A DNA stretch of 40,085 nucleotides from positions 1 through 40,085 of the forward strand of contig VFKM01000093.1 in assembly GCA_009885545.1 (NCBI GenBank), written 5' to 3'. This document shows, in pieces, positions 25,455 through 34,545 of this stretch (position 1 is the stretch's first letter; every line of letters begins with the position of its first letter). The notes under the pieces were generated by a model, which had not been told where the DNA came from, did no database searches, and worked only from the letters and a program-made list of their open reading frames with translations. The stretch comes from Flavobacteriales bacterium. GTDB lineage: Bacteria; Bacteroidota; Bacteroidia; Flavobacteriales_D; Crocinitomicaceae. Position numbers and translations under genes: made by a program.

Positions 25455-25481
25455 CAAAAAAAGACGAACCTGCGTTCATCT
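25455..25481 (-). terminator. Rho-independent terminator of the polysaccharide operon
   Basis: On the minus strand AGATGAAC, loop GCAG and GTTCGTCT (25462-25481, one G-T pair) are followed by seven T residues. It lies about 205 bp after the stop of the initiating transferase, beyond the dispersed repeat, and would end the long transcript from gmd. Its 3' arm and T tract match those of the wzc terminator. Confidence 0.78.
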
Positions 25482-25501
25482 TCCAATTTTTTTCTTTCCC
25501 A

Positions 25502-25667
25502 CCTGGTCTCGATACGTTCCGACGATTCGCTGCGCTACTCTCGGAACACTCGACCTGACGGTGGGTTTCAACCTCCTACGTCGGTCACTCGATCTGACAG
25601 TGGTTAAATATATCAAGCTACGTTCCGCCGTCAGTTCGAGTAGAGCTTGCTCGTATCGAGAACAAGG
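25502..25667. repeat. Composite palindromic intergenic repeat, copy 2
   Basis: The right end reads CGTATCGAGAACAAGG (25652-25667). The left end CCTGGTCTCGATACG (25502-25516) is its inverted partner with small changes. Inside are CACTCGACCTGACGGTGGG, TCACTCGATCTGACAGTGG and the inverted CCGTCAGTTCGAGT (25628-25641). The last 14-mer is identical to 20425-20438 in copy 1. A strongly structured segment with GATTCGCTGCGCTACTC is unique to this copy. It lies between the initiating-transferase stop and the terminator. Confidence 0.75.
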
Positions 25668-25686
25668 CGGAATCCACCATCCACCA

Positions 25687-27105
25687 TTAATACGCTTTTC
25701 CCTCCCCCTTCACCATATTCCTTACGGTTAGCCAAATGATCTTCAAATCCAGTAAAAAAGTCCAGTTTTCAATGTACCAGATGTCAAACTCAACACGTTT
25801 TTCCATGTCCACTAATTCCTTTGTTTCTCCCCTGTATCCATTTACTTGTGCCCATCCAGTAATACCAGGTATGGCAAAATGTCGAACGAGATAATTATTA
25901 ATTAAATCAGTATATTGCTTCGTGTGTTCTAACATATGTGGCCTCGGTCCAACAACAGACATCTGCCCTATTAAAACATTAAAAAATTGAGGTAATTCAT
26001 CTAAGTTCGTTTTTCGCATAAAAGCCCCTATTCTTGTTATTCTAGGATCTCCTTTTGTCGCTTGTAATTCATCCGACAATGCATTTACCCGCATCGTTCT
26101 GAATTTGAGACATGTAAAAGAATTGTTATTTTCTCCTGATCGTACTTGTTTGAAAAAAGCTGGACCTTTTGAACCTAATTTAATCAAAACAATTAGAATC
26201 GGAAATAACCATGTGAAAATTAATACTATCACGAACAACGAAAACAGTACGTCAAACACTTTTTTCATGATCCTATTTAGAGGAGATGTGAGAGGTTCAT
26301 CCCTTAGCATTAGCACTGGAATGTTCTCATAAAAATCGATGTTGACTTTTCTACTTTTAGTATATTCTTGAAAATCTGGGACAAATTTTATTCGTACCAT
26401 ATATTTCTCACAGAGGTGAATTAAGTTCGTGATTTGGTCCGATTCTGAAAAGTGAAGTGCAATATACATTTCATGAATGTTATTTTTTTGCAAACACATT
26501 TCAATTTCTTGAAATTTACCCAGGTATTTCAAGTCATTGTGCATTGATTCATTTAACTTGTCATCAAAAAAACCAAGAATTTTATATCCATATGAAAGAT
26601 CCGATGAAAGAAATTGGGAAATTTTATTACTTGCTTTATTTGCACCAACTATAACAACCAGTCTATTATTGATACCATGTGAACGTATATATTTTAAATA
26701 TTTTAAAAAACTAATTCGAAATATTATTGATACAACTATAAATAACCCATAAAAAACAACCATTCTCATTCTAGAGATTTCAGTGTATTTCAATAAAATT
26801 ACACAAAATGCTATGATAACTAAATGGAGAAAAATTACTCGAATTGTTTTTCCAATTAATTGATCAATATGTTCAATTCTGATTAATTTATATGAGTCAT
26901 AATAACTAACTAAAATAATCCAAATCAAATTGGAAATGATTAATATATTTTTGATTTCATGGTTCCAAATCATATCAATATCGCCATACTTAATTTTAAC
27001 GGAAATAAGGTAAATTATGTTAAAAATTAACAAATCGCACAAAAGCATAACGACCTTTAAATAACGAGAAAATCTATTAGATGAAAATAATTTTGTAAAA
27101 GGCAT
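25687..27105 (-). CDS. Initiating sugar-phosphate transferase (polyprenyl glycosylphosphotransferase, WcaJ type)
   Basis: 472 residues. Four N-terminal membrane helices (about 15-125) precede a Rossmann-like CoA-binding-3 domain (about 140-245, LVVIVGANKASNKIS). A further membrane segment (about 280-305) follows, then the catalytic bacterial sugar transferase domain. Motifs are KKVFDVLFSL, FTCLKFRTM, TNLDELPQFFNVLIG, VVGPRPHM and GITGWAQVNGYRG. It transfers a hexose-1-phosphate to undecaprenyl phosphate at the inner membrane, starting the repeat unit. It is the last intact gene of the operon and is followed by a dispersed repeat and a terminator. A truncated relative lies directly upstream. 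Confidence 0.95.
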   Translation of the reverse strand: MPFTKLFSSNRFSRYLKVVMLLCDLLIFNIIYLISVKIKYGDIDMIWNHEIKNILIISNLIWIILVSYYDSYKLIRIEHIDQLIGKTIRVIFLHLVIIAFCVILLKYTEISRMRMVVFYGLFIVVSIIFRISFLKYLKYIRSHGINNRLVVIVGANKASNKISQFLSSDLSYGYKILGFFDDKLNESMHNDLKYLGKFQEIEMCLQKNNIHEMYIALHFSESDQITNLIHLCEKYMVRIKFVPDFQEYTKSRKVNIDFYENIPVLMLRDEPLTSPLNRIMKKVFDVLFSLFVIVLIFTWLFPILIVLIKLGSKGPAFFKQVRSGENNNSFTCLKFRTMRVNALSDELQATKGDPRITRIGAFMRKTNLDELPQFFNVLIGQMSVVGPRPHMLEHTKQYTDLINNYLVRHFAIPGITGWAQVNGYRGETKELVDMEKRVEFDIWYIENWTFLLDLKIIWLTVRNMVKGEGKAY

Positions 27106-27161
27106 TTGTTATCGTTTACCTATCGAAGACGAATAATTTTCGAATTGGTTGTTATTAGTAA

Positions 27162-27398
27162 CTATTTATTTAATTTATAAATGATCTTGTAACTAACAAA
27201 ATACAGGACTAAGGAAACCCAAACCAAATTCGAAACAAGAAAAATTGCTTGTTGTTGTGGACCTTCCAAACGGTTCAATTCTCCGTAACAAATATAAAAA
27301 AAAAGCACTTGGGCTGAATTCAACAATATCATATCCCACAGAAAGAAGGGGAGTTTAAGGCAGCGAGAGAAGCGCTGGGAGGCTAGGAATTTCAACAA
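27162..27398 (-). pseudogene. Truncated copy of the initiating transferase (N-terminal membrane part only)
   Basis: 78 codons that align along their whole length with the first 80 residues of the gene at 25687-27105. Compare LASQRFSRCLKLPFFLWDMI with FSSNRFSRYLKVVMLLCDLL, and VSNLVWVSLVLYFVSYKI with ISNLIWIILVSYYDSYKL. It ends just after the second membrane segment, so both the CoA-binding and the catalytic domains are missing. The divergence is large, so it comes from a different allele and not from a recent tandem duplication. It is most likely a remnant of an earlier initiating-transferase gene replaced by recombination; a short membrane peptide could still be made. Confidence 0.72.
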
Positions 27399-27486
27399 GT
27401 CAGTTTAAATTTAGGATAAAATCTCAAAGTACTAAGCTTAAGTTTAATAAAATGAAATAAGTTAATTTTAAAAATATAGTCATGCA

Positions 27487-28593
27487 CTAACTATTATAAA
27501 TATCTTCAAGAAGTTTAATCTGATTTTGAATATTGAATCCCTCGATGTATTTTTTTCTTGAATTATCTCCCAGTCTTTTAATTTTTGCATCATCATTCCA
27601 TACTTCAATTATTTTACTTGCAAATAAATCCTTATCTAAAGGTATTAAATAACCATTTTGATCATTTACAACACAATCAATATTTCCTATAACCTCTGAT
27701 AGCAAAAGAGCCTTACTTAGAGACATTGCTTCAATCACAGCAAGTGGGAGGCCTTCGTACCTAGAGACACTTAAATAGAAATACGATTTTTGAATTATGG
27801 CTAATGCTTCCTGCTGTGTAATCCAGTCTATTAAAGTGAAATTCTTTTCCAGATTATTTGATTTAATTAATTCTCTGAGCTTATCAAGGTCTGGGGAATG
27901 ATGCCCAACGCCTAGAAGCATAATTTTAAAGTCGGGTTCTTTTTTAACAACTTCTTTTACTACATCTACCAAAAAGAAGGTGTTTTTTTGATAACAAGGG
28001 CGGCCAATATATGCTATATACTTATCCTTATTAGTCGCGGAAGAATCAGATGAAATTAAACCTGTTGAATCAGGTGATGAATTACTCCAAAGTAATGCCT
28101 TTGTTTTTTTATATTTAATTGTTGTTATTCCTAATTGCCTTTCAGATTCTGAACATGCTAATAAAAAGGAATTGAATTTCAGATATCTTTCTATAAGAAT
28201 AAATATTTTTTTTGTAATCTCTTTTTGAGCTGATAAGTATGAGAAAGCATGAGGGGTATAGAAAGTTTTTGTTCTTGTAATGAATCCAGTAATTCTACCT
28301 ATAAGACCTCCTTTTGCACTATGGCAATGAATTATATCCGGTTTCTCAATTTTAATAATTTTAAGAACTTGAAAAATACACTTAAAGTCATTTACGAAGT
28401 TTAATTTTCGAAATAGCTTAACTTTATATTCTTTAATAATCTTTCCTTCCTTTATAATAGGTGTCGTTGAGTCACCTTCTCCCCTCACAACAACAAATTC
28501 AAAATTGCTATCCGAAAAAATGATAGAATTACGAACATAAATATCTAATCCTCCAATTAATTGACCAATATGTAGTATTTTTTGTTTTTTCAT
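27487..28593 (-). CDS. Glycosyltransferase family 4 protein
   Basis: 368 residues of the GT-B fold. The N-terminal half opens MKKQKILHIGQLIGGLDIYVRN and has the acceptor-side motif HCHSAKGGLIGR. The C-terminal half has the nucleotide-sugar binding pattern YIGRPCYQKNTFFLVDV, FYLSVSRYEGLPLAVIEAMSLSKALL, with the E-x7-E type motif (E in RYEGLPLAVIEA). It probably adds a sugar to the lipid-linked repeat unit in the cytoplasm. Sugar and linkage are unknown. The AT content is high and the gene lies in a co-directional series. Confidence 0.9.
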   Translation of the reverse strand: MKKQKILHIGQLIGGLDIYVRNSIIFSDSNFEFVVVRGEGDSTTPIIKEGKIIKEYKVKLFRKLNFVNDFKCIFQVLKIIKIEKPDIIHCHSAKGGLIGRITGFITRTKTFYTPHAFSYLSAQKEITKKIFILIERYLKFNSFLLACSESERQLGITTIKYKKTKALLWSNSSPDSTGLISSDSSATNKDKYIAYIGRPCYQKNTFFLVDVVKEVVKKEPDFKIMLLGVGHHSPDLDKLRELIKSNNLEKNFTLIDWITQQEALAIIQKSYFYLSVSRYEGLPLAVIEAMSLSKALLLSEVIGNIDCVVNDQNGYLIPLDKDLFASKIIEVWNDDAKIKRLGDNSRKKYIEGFNIQNQIKLLEDIYNS

Positions 28594-28640
28594 AACAATA
28601 GAAAATACTTATTTTTTAAACTTGATTGATTTTAAAAACT

Positions 28641-29933
28641 TCATTTCCCAACCAAATTTTGAAAATCAGACAAAAGTGTCTTTTTCAACTCCCTTCTTTG
28701 ATGGTTTTTCACACCACAAACCCATGCTTTTTCCGCATACTCATGTATTTTTTCCTGATTTTCAATTAAATTTATTAATGATTCTTCTAAATCTTTTAAA
28801 TTATACACGACAATCCCTGCATCATGATTTTTAAGGTAATCTAATGTTGCTGTCTTACCTCCAATACCAAGAATACAACGAGAATTATAGAAATAGTCAA
28901 CAATTTTAGTCGAAAAAGACAATCTATAAAACAAACGCTCACTTCTCGTCGTTGGTTCAACATGAACTAAAATATCTGCACTTTTTTGAACGGACATAAC
29001 CTCATTAGAGGCAACAACATCTTTAAGAAAACTTACTCCTTCTATGGATAATTTTTCTACCATCTTTTTCGATTTGGGAGATAGAGTGTAAATATCTAAA
29101 ACTGCAACTTGACTATTTTTAATCTCATTAACTTTTTTAATCGAACTTGCTAATTTTGATAATGTTTGCCATCTGCCGGCCCCCACATTGCCCATAAAAA
29201 TAAATTTTACAGGCAGACTTATATCTTTTTTTATAAGTGGTTGTTCTTCAAATTCATAACCCTTATATAACATTTTACATTCTTTATTGAAATATTTTGA
29301 ATATTCTTTTTGCATTTGTTCTGTTATGGTATACATAAACTCACTTTTCGCTACACAACGTCTAATATATTTTCTTTGATTAAATTTCCTCAACCAAAAA
29401 ATAGGTGAAAAAGAAAATTGATTCAAAGAATAAACATCATCCCATGAATAAACAATCATTGGTTTTTTAAGTTTTTCACTTAAATATATCATCAGTTTAT
29501 TAATATTAGGCATGTATGTCAAAGTTCCAAATATGATATCAGGATTAAATTCTTCTACAAACTCATCTAATTCTTTTGTTTTCCATCTACCAACACTCCA
29601 AATCAAATCTCTAATCAAAAAAAATATTTGCCATCTAAGTATCCTCATTTTATCGTAAACAGAACTACCATGTTTTTTCTCAATTTTATCTTCCTTAAGA
29701 AAAATCTCCTTGCCTGTTAATTTCTTAGAGTCCAATAAATTTTTAACTAATGATTGTTCAGTTATTTGAAAATATTTTTTTACAATTTTATTTTGTGGCA
29801 TTCCACTCCTACAATATATATGAGCAAATTCAACATTTTCTAAATCTCCAAAAATATTCGAATAAGAATTCCCTATATTGTTGTCTTCACGCCAAGGCAT
29901 AGAGGTTACCAATAATACTTTTATCTTTTTCAC
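28641..29933 (-). CDS. Probable glycosyltransferase (GT-B fold)
   Basis: 430 residues. The N-terminus (KIKVLLVTSMPWREDNNIGNSYSNIFGDL) and the segment PDIIFGTLTYMPNINKLMIYL look like the acceptor half. The C-terminal half has VKFIFMGNVGAGRWQTLSKLA, a later SADILVHVEPTTRSERLFYRLSFSTKIVDYFYNSRCILGIGG, and a closing helical segment. These match polysaccharide-cluster GT4-like proteins at low similarity. No E-x7-E motif is obvious, so the family assignment is less sure than for its neighbour. It starts 1 bp after the pyruvyltransferase-family gene. Confidence 0.75.
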   Translation of the reverse strand: MKKIKVLLVTSMPWREDNNIGNSYSNIFGDLENVEFAHIYCRSGMPQNKIVKKYFQITEQSLVKNLLDSKKLTGKEIFLKEDKIEKKHGSSVYDKMRILRWQIFFLIRDLIWSVGRWKTKELDEFVEEFNPDIIFGTLTYMPNINKLMIYLSEKLKKPMIVYSWDDVYSLNQFSFSPIFWLRKFNQRKYIRRCVAKSEFMYTITEQMQKEYSKYFNKECKMLYKGYEFEEQPLIKKDISLPVKFIFMGNVGAGRWQTLSKLASSIKKVNEIKNSQVAVLDIYTLSPKSKKMVEKLSIEGVSFLKDVVASNEVMSVQKSADILVHVEPTTRSERLFYRLSFSTKIVDYFYNSRCILGIGGKTATLDYLKNHDAGIVVYNLKDLEESLINLIENQEKIHEYAEKAWVCGVKNHQRRELKKTLLSDFQNLVGK

Positions 29934-29934
29934 T

Positions 29935-31248
29935 TTAAACTTTACTTTTAAGTGCCTTTATAAGTTCAATTCTCTTTTTACCCGCTGAAATATTGTAATT
30001 CTTAATTTTTTCTAGAATAGTTATTTCATTTCTCAATAGAAAATTAAATTTATCCTGAAGAGCTTTATTTGAAACATCATCTATAGAAATCGTTAAATTT
30101 TCAATTCCAATATCATTCATAATTCCTTGTCCTTTATTCCCAGCATATGTTATAGCTATACCCGGGACATTGTTGGAAATAGAAAATATTACGGAATGGA
30201 ATCGGGTTCCAATAATATAATTGCAATAACTGTAGACACTTTTTAATTCATGACATGTAAATTCTTTGTTTGAAAAAACACGAAATTCACAATCTTTTTC
30301 TAGTAATTCAACTACTTCTTCAATGCAGGAACCATCATTCTCATGATTATTAATGGCAAAGGTATGTTCTACTAATATTGGCATAAAACCTTCTTTATTT
30401 AACCATTTTATAAACAAAGCAATTTCTGATTTGAATGTGAAATAATCTTCTTTAGGTGTTTTTGATTTTGGAAATCTATGAGGTCGCATCGTTAAAGCAA
30501 CTATTTTTTTATCTAATGGTAGATTATATTTTTCAAATATATCTTTCTTATCCAAACTAGAATTGGATAAGAAAAACGCCAAATCTGGATAGTTTTCTAT
30601 TTCCATCCCTAACTCTCTTTTTACCATATCATGAGAATATGTTTCTCTTGCTGAAATAAATTCACATTTCTTAAAAGCATATTTCACTATCTTTTTCACA
30701 AATGGACCTTCAAAAGGGCCAAATGAATTGGGCATAATATAGATAGGCTTTTTTAATGATGAAGCCAATAAAATATGATATACCGAAAAATAAATAGAAT
30801 AAGTTGCTGTAATTCCACCGTAAGAATGAATAAGACCTCCTCCTTTCACAAAAAAAGCAGAAGAATTTTCCATTGCACTTAAACTATTTTTTTTTTCTTT
30901 ACTTATGAAAACTTTAAGAATACCTCTCGTAATCTTGTTTAAAAAAAGTAAACTAATCACCAAATCAAACAGTGCTACGATACCCCATTTAAATTTTAAA
31001 AATGGGGTATAATTTACATTATTTTTGTTATCAAATAATCTAGATGGGTGTTCCAAAATTGGCCGAATTATATTTAAACCAAATTTTTTACTCTGTTCAA
31101 CTGGCTCGTTTTTTTCTGAGGTTAAATAATAAGTTCCCTTAAATCCAGCATCTTCCGCAATCCTTTTCGTCTCCCAAACTAAAGCTTGATCACCTCTATT
31201 TAAATCTGAACAGCCAGGTATAATAATATATTTATATGGCAATTCCAT
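29935..31248 (-). CDS. Polysaccharide pyruvyl transferase family protein (WcaK-like)
   Basis: 437 residues. Family features: an opening GCSDLNRGDQALVWETKRIAED, the NSFGPFEGPFVKKIV block, FISARETYSHDMVKRELG, and the C-terminal GTRFHSVIFSISNNVPGIAI. Members add ketal-linked pyruvate to a sugar in exopolysaccharides or colanic acid, from phosphoenolpyruvate. This would give the polymer a negative charge. Some family members do other things, so the reaction is inferred from context and homology. Confidence 0.85.
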   Translation of the reverse strand: MELPYKYIIIPGCSDLNRGDQALVWETKRIAEDAGFKGTYYLTSEKNEPVEQSKKFGLNIIRPILEHPSRLFDNKNNVNYTPFLKFKWGIVALFDLVISLLFLNKITRGILKVFISKEKKNSLSAMENSSAFFVKGGGLIHSYGGITATYSIYFSVYHILLASSLKKPIYIMPNSFGPFEGPFVKKIVKYAFKKCEFISARETYSHDMVKRELGMEIENYPDLAFFLSNSSLDKKDIFEKYNLPLDKKIVALTMRPHRFPKSKTPKEDYFTFKSEIALFIKWLNKEGFMPILVEHTFAINNHENDGSCIEEVVELLEKDCEFRVFSNKEFTCHELKSVYSYCNYIIGTRFHSVIFSISNNVPGIAITYAGNKGQGIMNDIGIENLTISIDDVSNKALQDKFNFLLRNEITILEKIKNYNISAGKKRIELIKALKSKV

Positions 31249-31281
31249 GTTTTTTATTTTTTAATTCGGGCATTAGTTATT

Positions 31282-32265
31282 TTATTTAGTTTTTATTTTT
31301 ATCCAATCATTTAAATAAATGGAATCATCGTTTTCTACAGCTAAATTCCATCTTTCTGGAGCAATAACTATTTTTTTTGAATACGAAGAAAGATAGGCTC
31401 CCCACCAGCTAAATGTACTGTTGGAAATGATAAAATGTTTACAATTATACATCAATCTTAATTCTTCATAATCTGGGTTATTTAAGTTAACATATATTAA
31501 TTTGATTTCTCTTTTTTTATCGAAATCTTCAAAATGATAATTCTCCTTTATCCATTCTAAATCACTTTCACTATTAGAAAACACAAAGAAAACAGGATTG
31601 TCAATACGGTTTAAAACCTCGTTAATGGCATTATTATAATATTCAAAATTGCAAATTTGAAGATTTTTCCAGCGAGGGTTAAGATAATCTCCACGACGTA
31701 TATGCAGACATACAGCATTCACCTTATTTATTTCGGTAATCATATGCTGGTTTTTTTCGTTTGGTAAATTTTTTACTAGTAGTTCTTTTTTGATTAAACT
31801 ATTAACCTCTTCAAAGTTTCGATGATCTTGAAAAAATCCAAAAACATATTTGTGAGTGCATGCAGCCAAAGGAGCGCCAAAATTAGTGTATGGAAAAAAA
31901 GTATAATAAACACCTTTTTTTGCTCGCTGTAAGAACTTTTCTTTTCCAGACGGTTTTATGTTTCTTATTCTCCAATTAAATAAATCAGTGATGGGTGTTG
32001 AAAGCAAGATACTTCTTTTAAAATGACGCATAGAGTTTTTTTGTTCCTCTAAAGATTGGAATCTTACTTTGGGGTGCAATGCTAAATGTTGTATGGACAT
32101 TTCGCGATAATCATTATCATTAAATCTTGTGTTTTTAATAAAATAAGAATTAATTGCTAATTCTTCCTCAATACCCTCAGCACGATAGCGCTCTTGCAAA
32201 AAACGAGCATAGGCATATTGGAACATTTGATTGCCCAAACCATCCTTGATTATTAAGTTAATCAT
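31282..32265 (-). CDS. Alpha-1,2-fucosyltransferase-like protein (GT11)
   Basis: 327 residues. The donor-binding motif HIRRGDY at 188-194 is characteristic of GT11 alpha-1,2-fucosyltransferases, as is the N-terminal DGLGNQMFQYAYARFL (8-23). The late FIISNSTFSWWGAYLS also belongs to the family. It would use GDP-L-fucose, which gmd and fcl at the right end of the same gene series provide. This makes fucose a likely component of the polymer. The acceptor is unknown. Confidence 0.93.
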   Translation of the reverse strand: MINLIIKDGLGNQMFQYAYARFLQERYRAEGIEEELAINSYFIKNTRFNDNDYREMSIQHLALHPKVRFQSLEEQKNSMRHFKRSILLSTPITDLFNWRIRNIKPSGKEKFLQRAKKGVYYTFFPYTNFGAPLAACTHKYVFGFFQDHRNFEEVNSLIKKELLVKNLPNEKNQHMITEINKVNAVCLHIRRGDYLNPRWKNLQICNFEYYNNAINEVLNRIDNPVFFVFSNSESDLEWIKENYHFEDFDKKREIKLIYVNLNNPDYEELRLMYNCKHFIISNSTFSWWGAYLSSYSKKIVIAPERWNLAVENDDSIYLNDWIKIKTK

Positions 32266-32308
32266 ATATTTTACTATGGTAATTGTAATTAAAAAATGTA
32301 TTCAGACT

Positions 32309-33181
32309 TTAAAATTTAATGTGTTTAGACCAAAAACTTTTATAACTCCATTTTTCGAATGCATGACAACCAAAAGGGAGTTTGTCACCAATTAAATGAA
32401 AAGCAATTTCTGGATGCACCTCAAATGAAAATTTCATCGCTTCCAAATTACTGGGTAAATTTACCTTTCCCCCCCAGGCATATTTTGCATTTGTGCCAAA
32501 CATCATATCTTCATTAATTTGTTTGGTCCTCATAAAATAATTTAAAGTATTAAAAACGCCAAAAATCTTAAATAAGACTAGTGGTAATATAAGTGCTTTT
32601 TTATGTAGCGGTCTAAATTTGTCATCGTATAAAACATAATTATAATACATCTTTAAAATACGAAGTGGTTTCAAATAGGGTCTGTTTTTGGGCATCTCAA
32701 GCATTTTTAAACAATAAGAAATTTTACGAAGTGAAAAACCACCATTGCCAATACCTGCCACTTTAGTTGTGAAGCTTTTACTATTATAAGCCCAAAAAAT
32801 TGGAGCGCCTATATAATCGTAATTTTTTTCACACCAATATTTTAACTCATCTCGAAAGACCCAAGCATCGAGCTGATAAATTAGCATAAATTCATACTTT
32901 TGAAAACGCTCATAAAATTCATGAATAAAGCATAGCTCATTATATCCTGCGACTGATTTAAAATATTTTTCGTCAAAACATTCTACCGTGTAATTTTTGT
33001 TCACTTCCTCTGATATATCCTTATAACGTGAAATATCTAATTCTTTATGTGTGAAAATAGTTATGCTATGATTTTTTAAAACTCTTAAACACTGTCGAAA
33101 AGAAGCCTCTTCTGATAAGCTAATATTTTTTTTATATATCGGTATTACTACTATACAGTTGCTCATAAAATAATTACTCAT
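32309..33181 (-). CDS. DUF5672-type putative glycosyltransferase
   Basis: 290 residues. The sequence runs VVIPIYKKNISLSEEASFRQCLRVL, a central FMLIYQLDAWVFRDELKYWCEKNYDYIGAPIFW with an Asp-x-Trp acidic motif, then GIGNGGFSLRKISYCLKML and a C-terminal FGCHAFEKWSYKSFW. This layout is that of DUF5672 proteins found in polysaccharide loci, which resemble GT-A enzymes. The start overlaps the polymerase stop as ATGA. ATG at codon 6 (MSNC) is an alternative. Confidence 0.85.
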   Translation of the reverse strand: MSNYFMSNCIVVIPIYKKNISLSEEASFRQCLRVLKNHSITIFTHKELDISRYKDISEEVNKNYTVECFDEKYFKSVAGYNELCFIHEFYERFQKYEFMLIYQLDAWVFRDELKYWCEKNYDYIGAPIFWAYNSKSFTTKVAGIGNGGFSLRKISYCLKMLEMPKNRPYLKPLRILKMYYNYVLYDDKFRPLHKKALILPLVLFKIFGVFNTLNYFMRTKQINEDMMFGTNAKYAWGGKVNLPSNLEAMKFSFEVHPEIAFHLIGDKLPFGCHAFEKWSYKSFWSKHIKF

Positions 33182-34434
33182 AATTTATTTTGTAAATTAC
33201 TTTTTGTTGTCAAAATATTTATGAGAAAAGAAAGGAAAACAGCCCACAATAAGTGTATAAATCCATTTTGATAAATAAAATATGTTGTACCAAAAAGCAA
33301 TATATTTACATATAAATTTATAAGTATCACTGAACCAAACTTCATATTTCTCCGAAAGGATTTAACCGTAACGAAACCAAAATAAGCTAATAGACATAAA
33401 ATCAAAAAAGCTTTGGATAATCCATAATCGAGCACAAAGCTGCCAATATAGGTGTAAAAAATATTTACAGTTATTCCGATAAGTCTATTTTTTTCTCCGA
33501 TATCAAGACCCTCATTTGTAAAATAAGCATAATAACCTGACCAAGAATTCTGACCATCTAAAAATTCGGTAAGATGAAAGGCATAACTATTAAAATTACA
33601 AAAAGATTCTCCTAAGTACCGAACAAATTGATAGAGCGTACCATAACCATCTGCACTATACTCTGTACCCGCTCCAAATCTTGAAATAGAAATGGCAAAT
33701 ACAATAAATCCAATGCCAACACCACCAAGTAAACCAATTTTTTTTATACTGTTAAGTCGAATTTGAGATATGAATGGCCGAAATAATAAAAAGTTAAATA
33801 TGTAGGAAAATGTTAAAAACATCACCAAAAAACGTTGACCATGGGCTAAAGAATTTAATGTTGGCGTTAAAGAAGCAATTAAAAGGCCTATTAATATATA
33901 TTTATTCTTACCACGTGTAACATAAAAAAAAAGCAATGGAATACTGACAAATTTAAAATAATCAACAATGGAAAATAGAAACTTACCAATAAATGAGAAA
34001 TGATTTGTTTCACTGTAACCTTTCTGAAATTTTCCTTCAGTATATATAGAACCCAGTTCATTGATTCCTTTTGTAAAAATAAAATATAAAATTTCTAGAA
34101 AAGGCTCAATTGAACAAAGAGCCAATAATAAAACTAAAAAATTAAAAAGATTTTTATTGCATCTTAAATTTCTTTTGGAGATTAATTTATTATCAAGCTT
34201 TATTAAAGGCAAAACACATATAAGGAATATACCAAACAAATAAAAAAATGGTGTTATTGTTATTTTATTTGTTAAAAGATTAAATGGATTTAAGAAATAA
34301 AACACAGACATAATAGCTGATGCCAACCAAATAAACGAAATTAACTTGAAAATAGCATTTTTAATTCTAAAGGAATAAAACGCAAAAAGTAAATATAATA
34401 CCACATTAAGAATCACTATAGAAAGTTCGGACAT
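33178..34434 (-). CDS. wzy: O-antigen/capsule repeat-unit polymerase-like membrane protein (Wzy-like)
   Basis: 418 residues with about ten to eleven membrane helices. There is one larger non-membrane loop around residues 240-300 (RFGAGTEYSADGYGTLYQFVRYLGESFCNFNSYAFHL). Sequence similarity among Wzy proteins is weak, so the call rests on topology, the loop, and the position next to the flippase and glycosyltransferases. The protein would polymerise repeat units on the periplasmic side. Strong AT bias and many Phe/Ile/Lys residues are typical of such genes. Confidence 0.8.
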   Translation of the reverse strand: MSELSIVILNVVLYLLFAFYSFRIKNAIFKLISFIWLASAIMSVFYFLNPFNLLTNKITITPFFYLFGIFLICVLPLIKLDNKLISKRNLRCNKNLFNFLVLLLALCSIEPFLEILYFIFTKGINELGSIYTEGKFQKGYSETNHFSFIGKFLFSIVDYFKFVSIPLLFFYVTRGKNKYILIGLLIASLTPTLNSLAHGQRFLVMFLTFSYIFNFLLFRPFISQIRLNSIKKIGLLGGVGIGFIVFAISISRFGAGTEYSADGYGTLYQFVRYLGESFCNFNSYAFHLTEFLDGQNSWSGYYAYFTNEGLDIGEKNRLIGITVNIFYTYIGSFVLDYGLSKAFLILCLLAYFGFVTVKSFRRNMKFGSVILINLYVNILLFGTTYFIYQNGFIHLLWAVFLSFLINILTTKSNLQNKL

Positions 34435-34545
34435 CTTAATTTGTTTTGTTATTCTTTTTAAGAAAATACATCTTAATTTATATTAAAAAATAAGTTAAAA
34501 TACATACTCACATTTTTTTTACTAAAAACATAAATAATAATTTTA

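Noticed and set aside
34061-34243. 60-codon plus-strand frame
   Set aside because: Antisense to the Wzy-like polymerase in very AT-rich sequence where such frames arise by chance.
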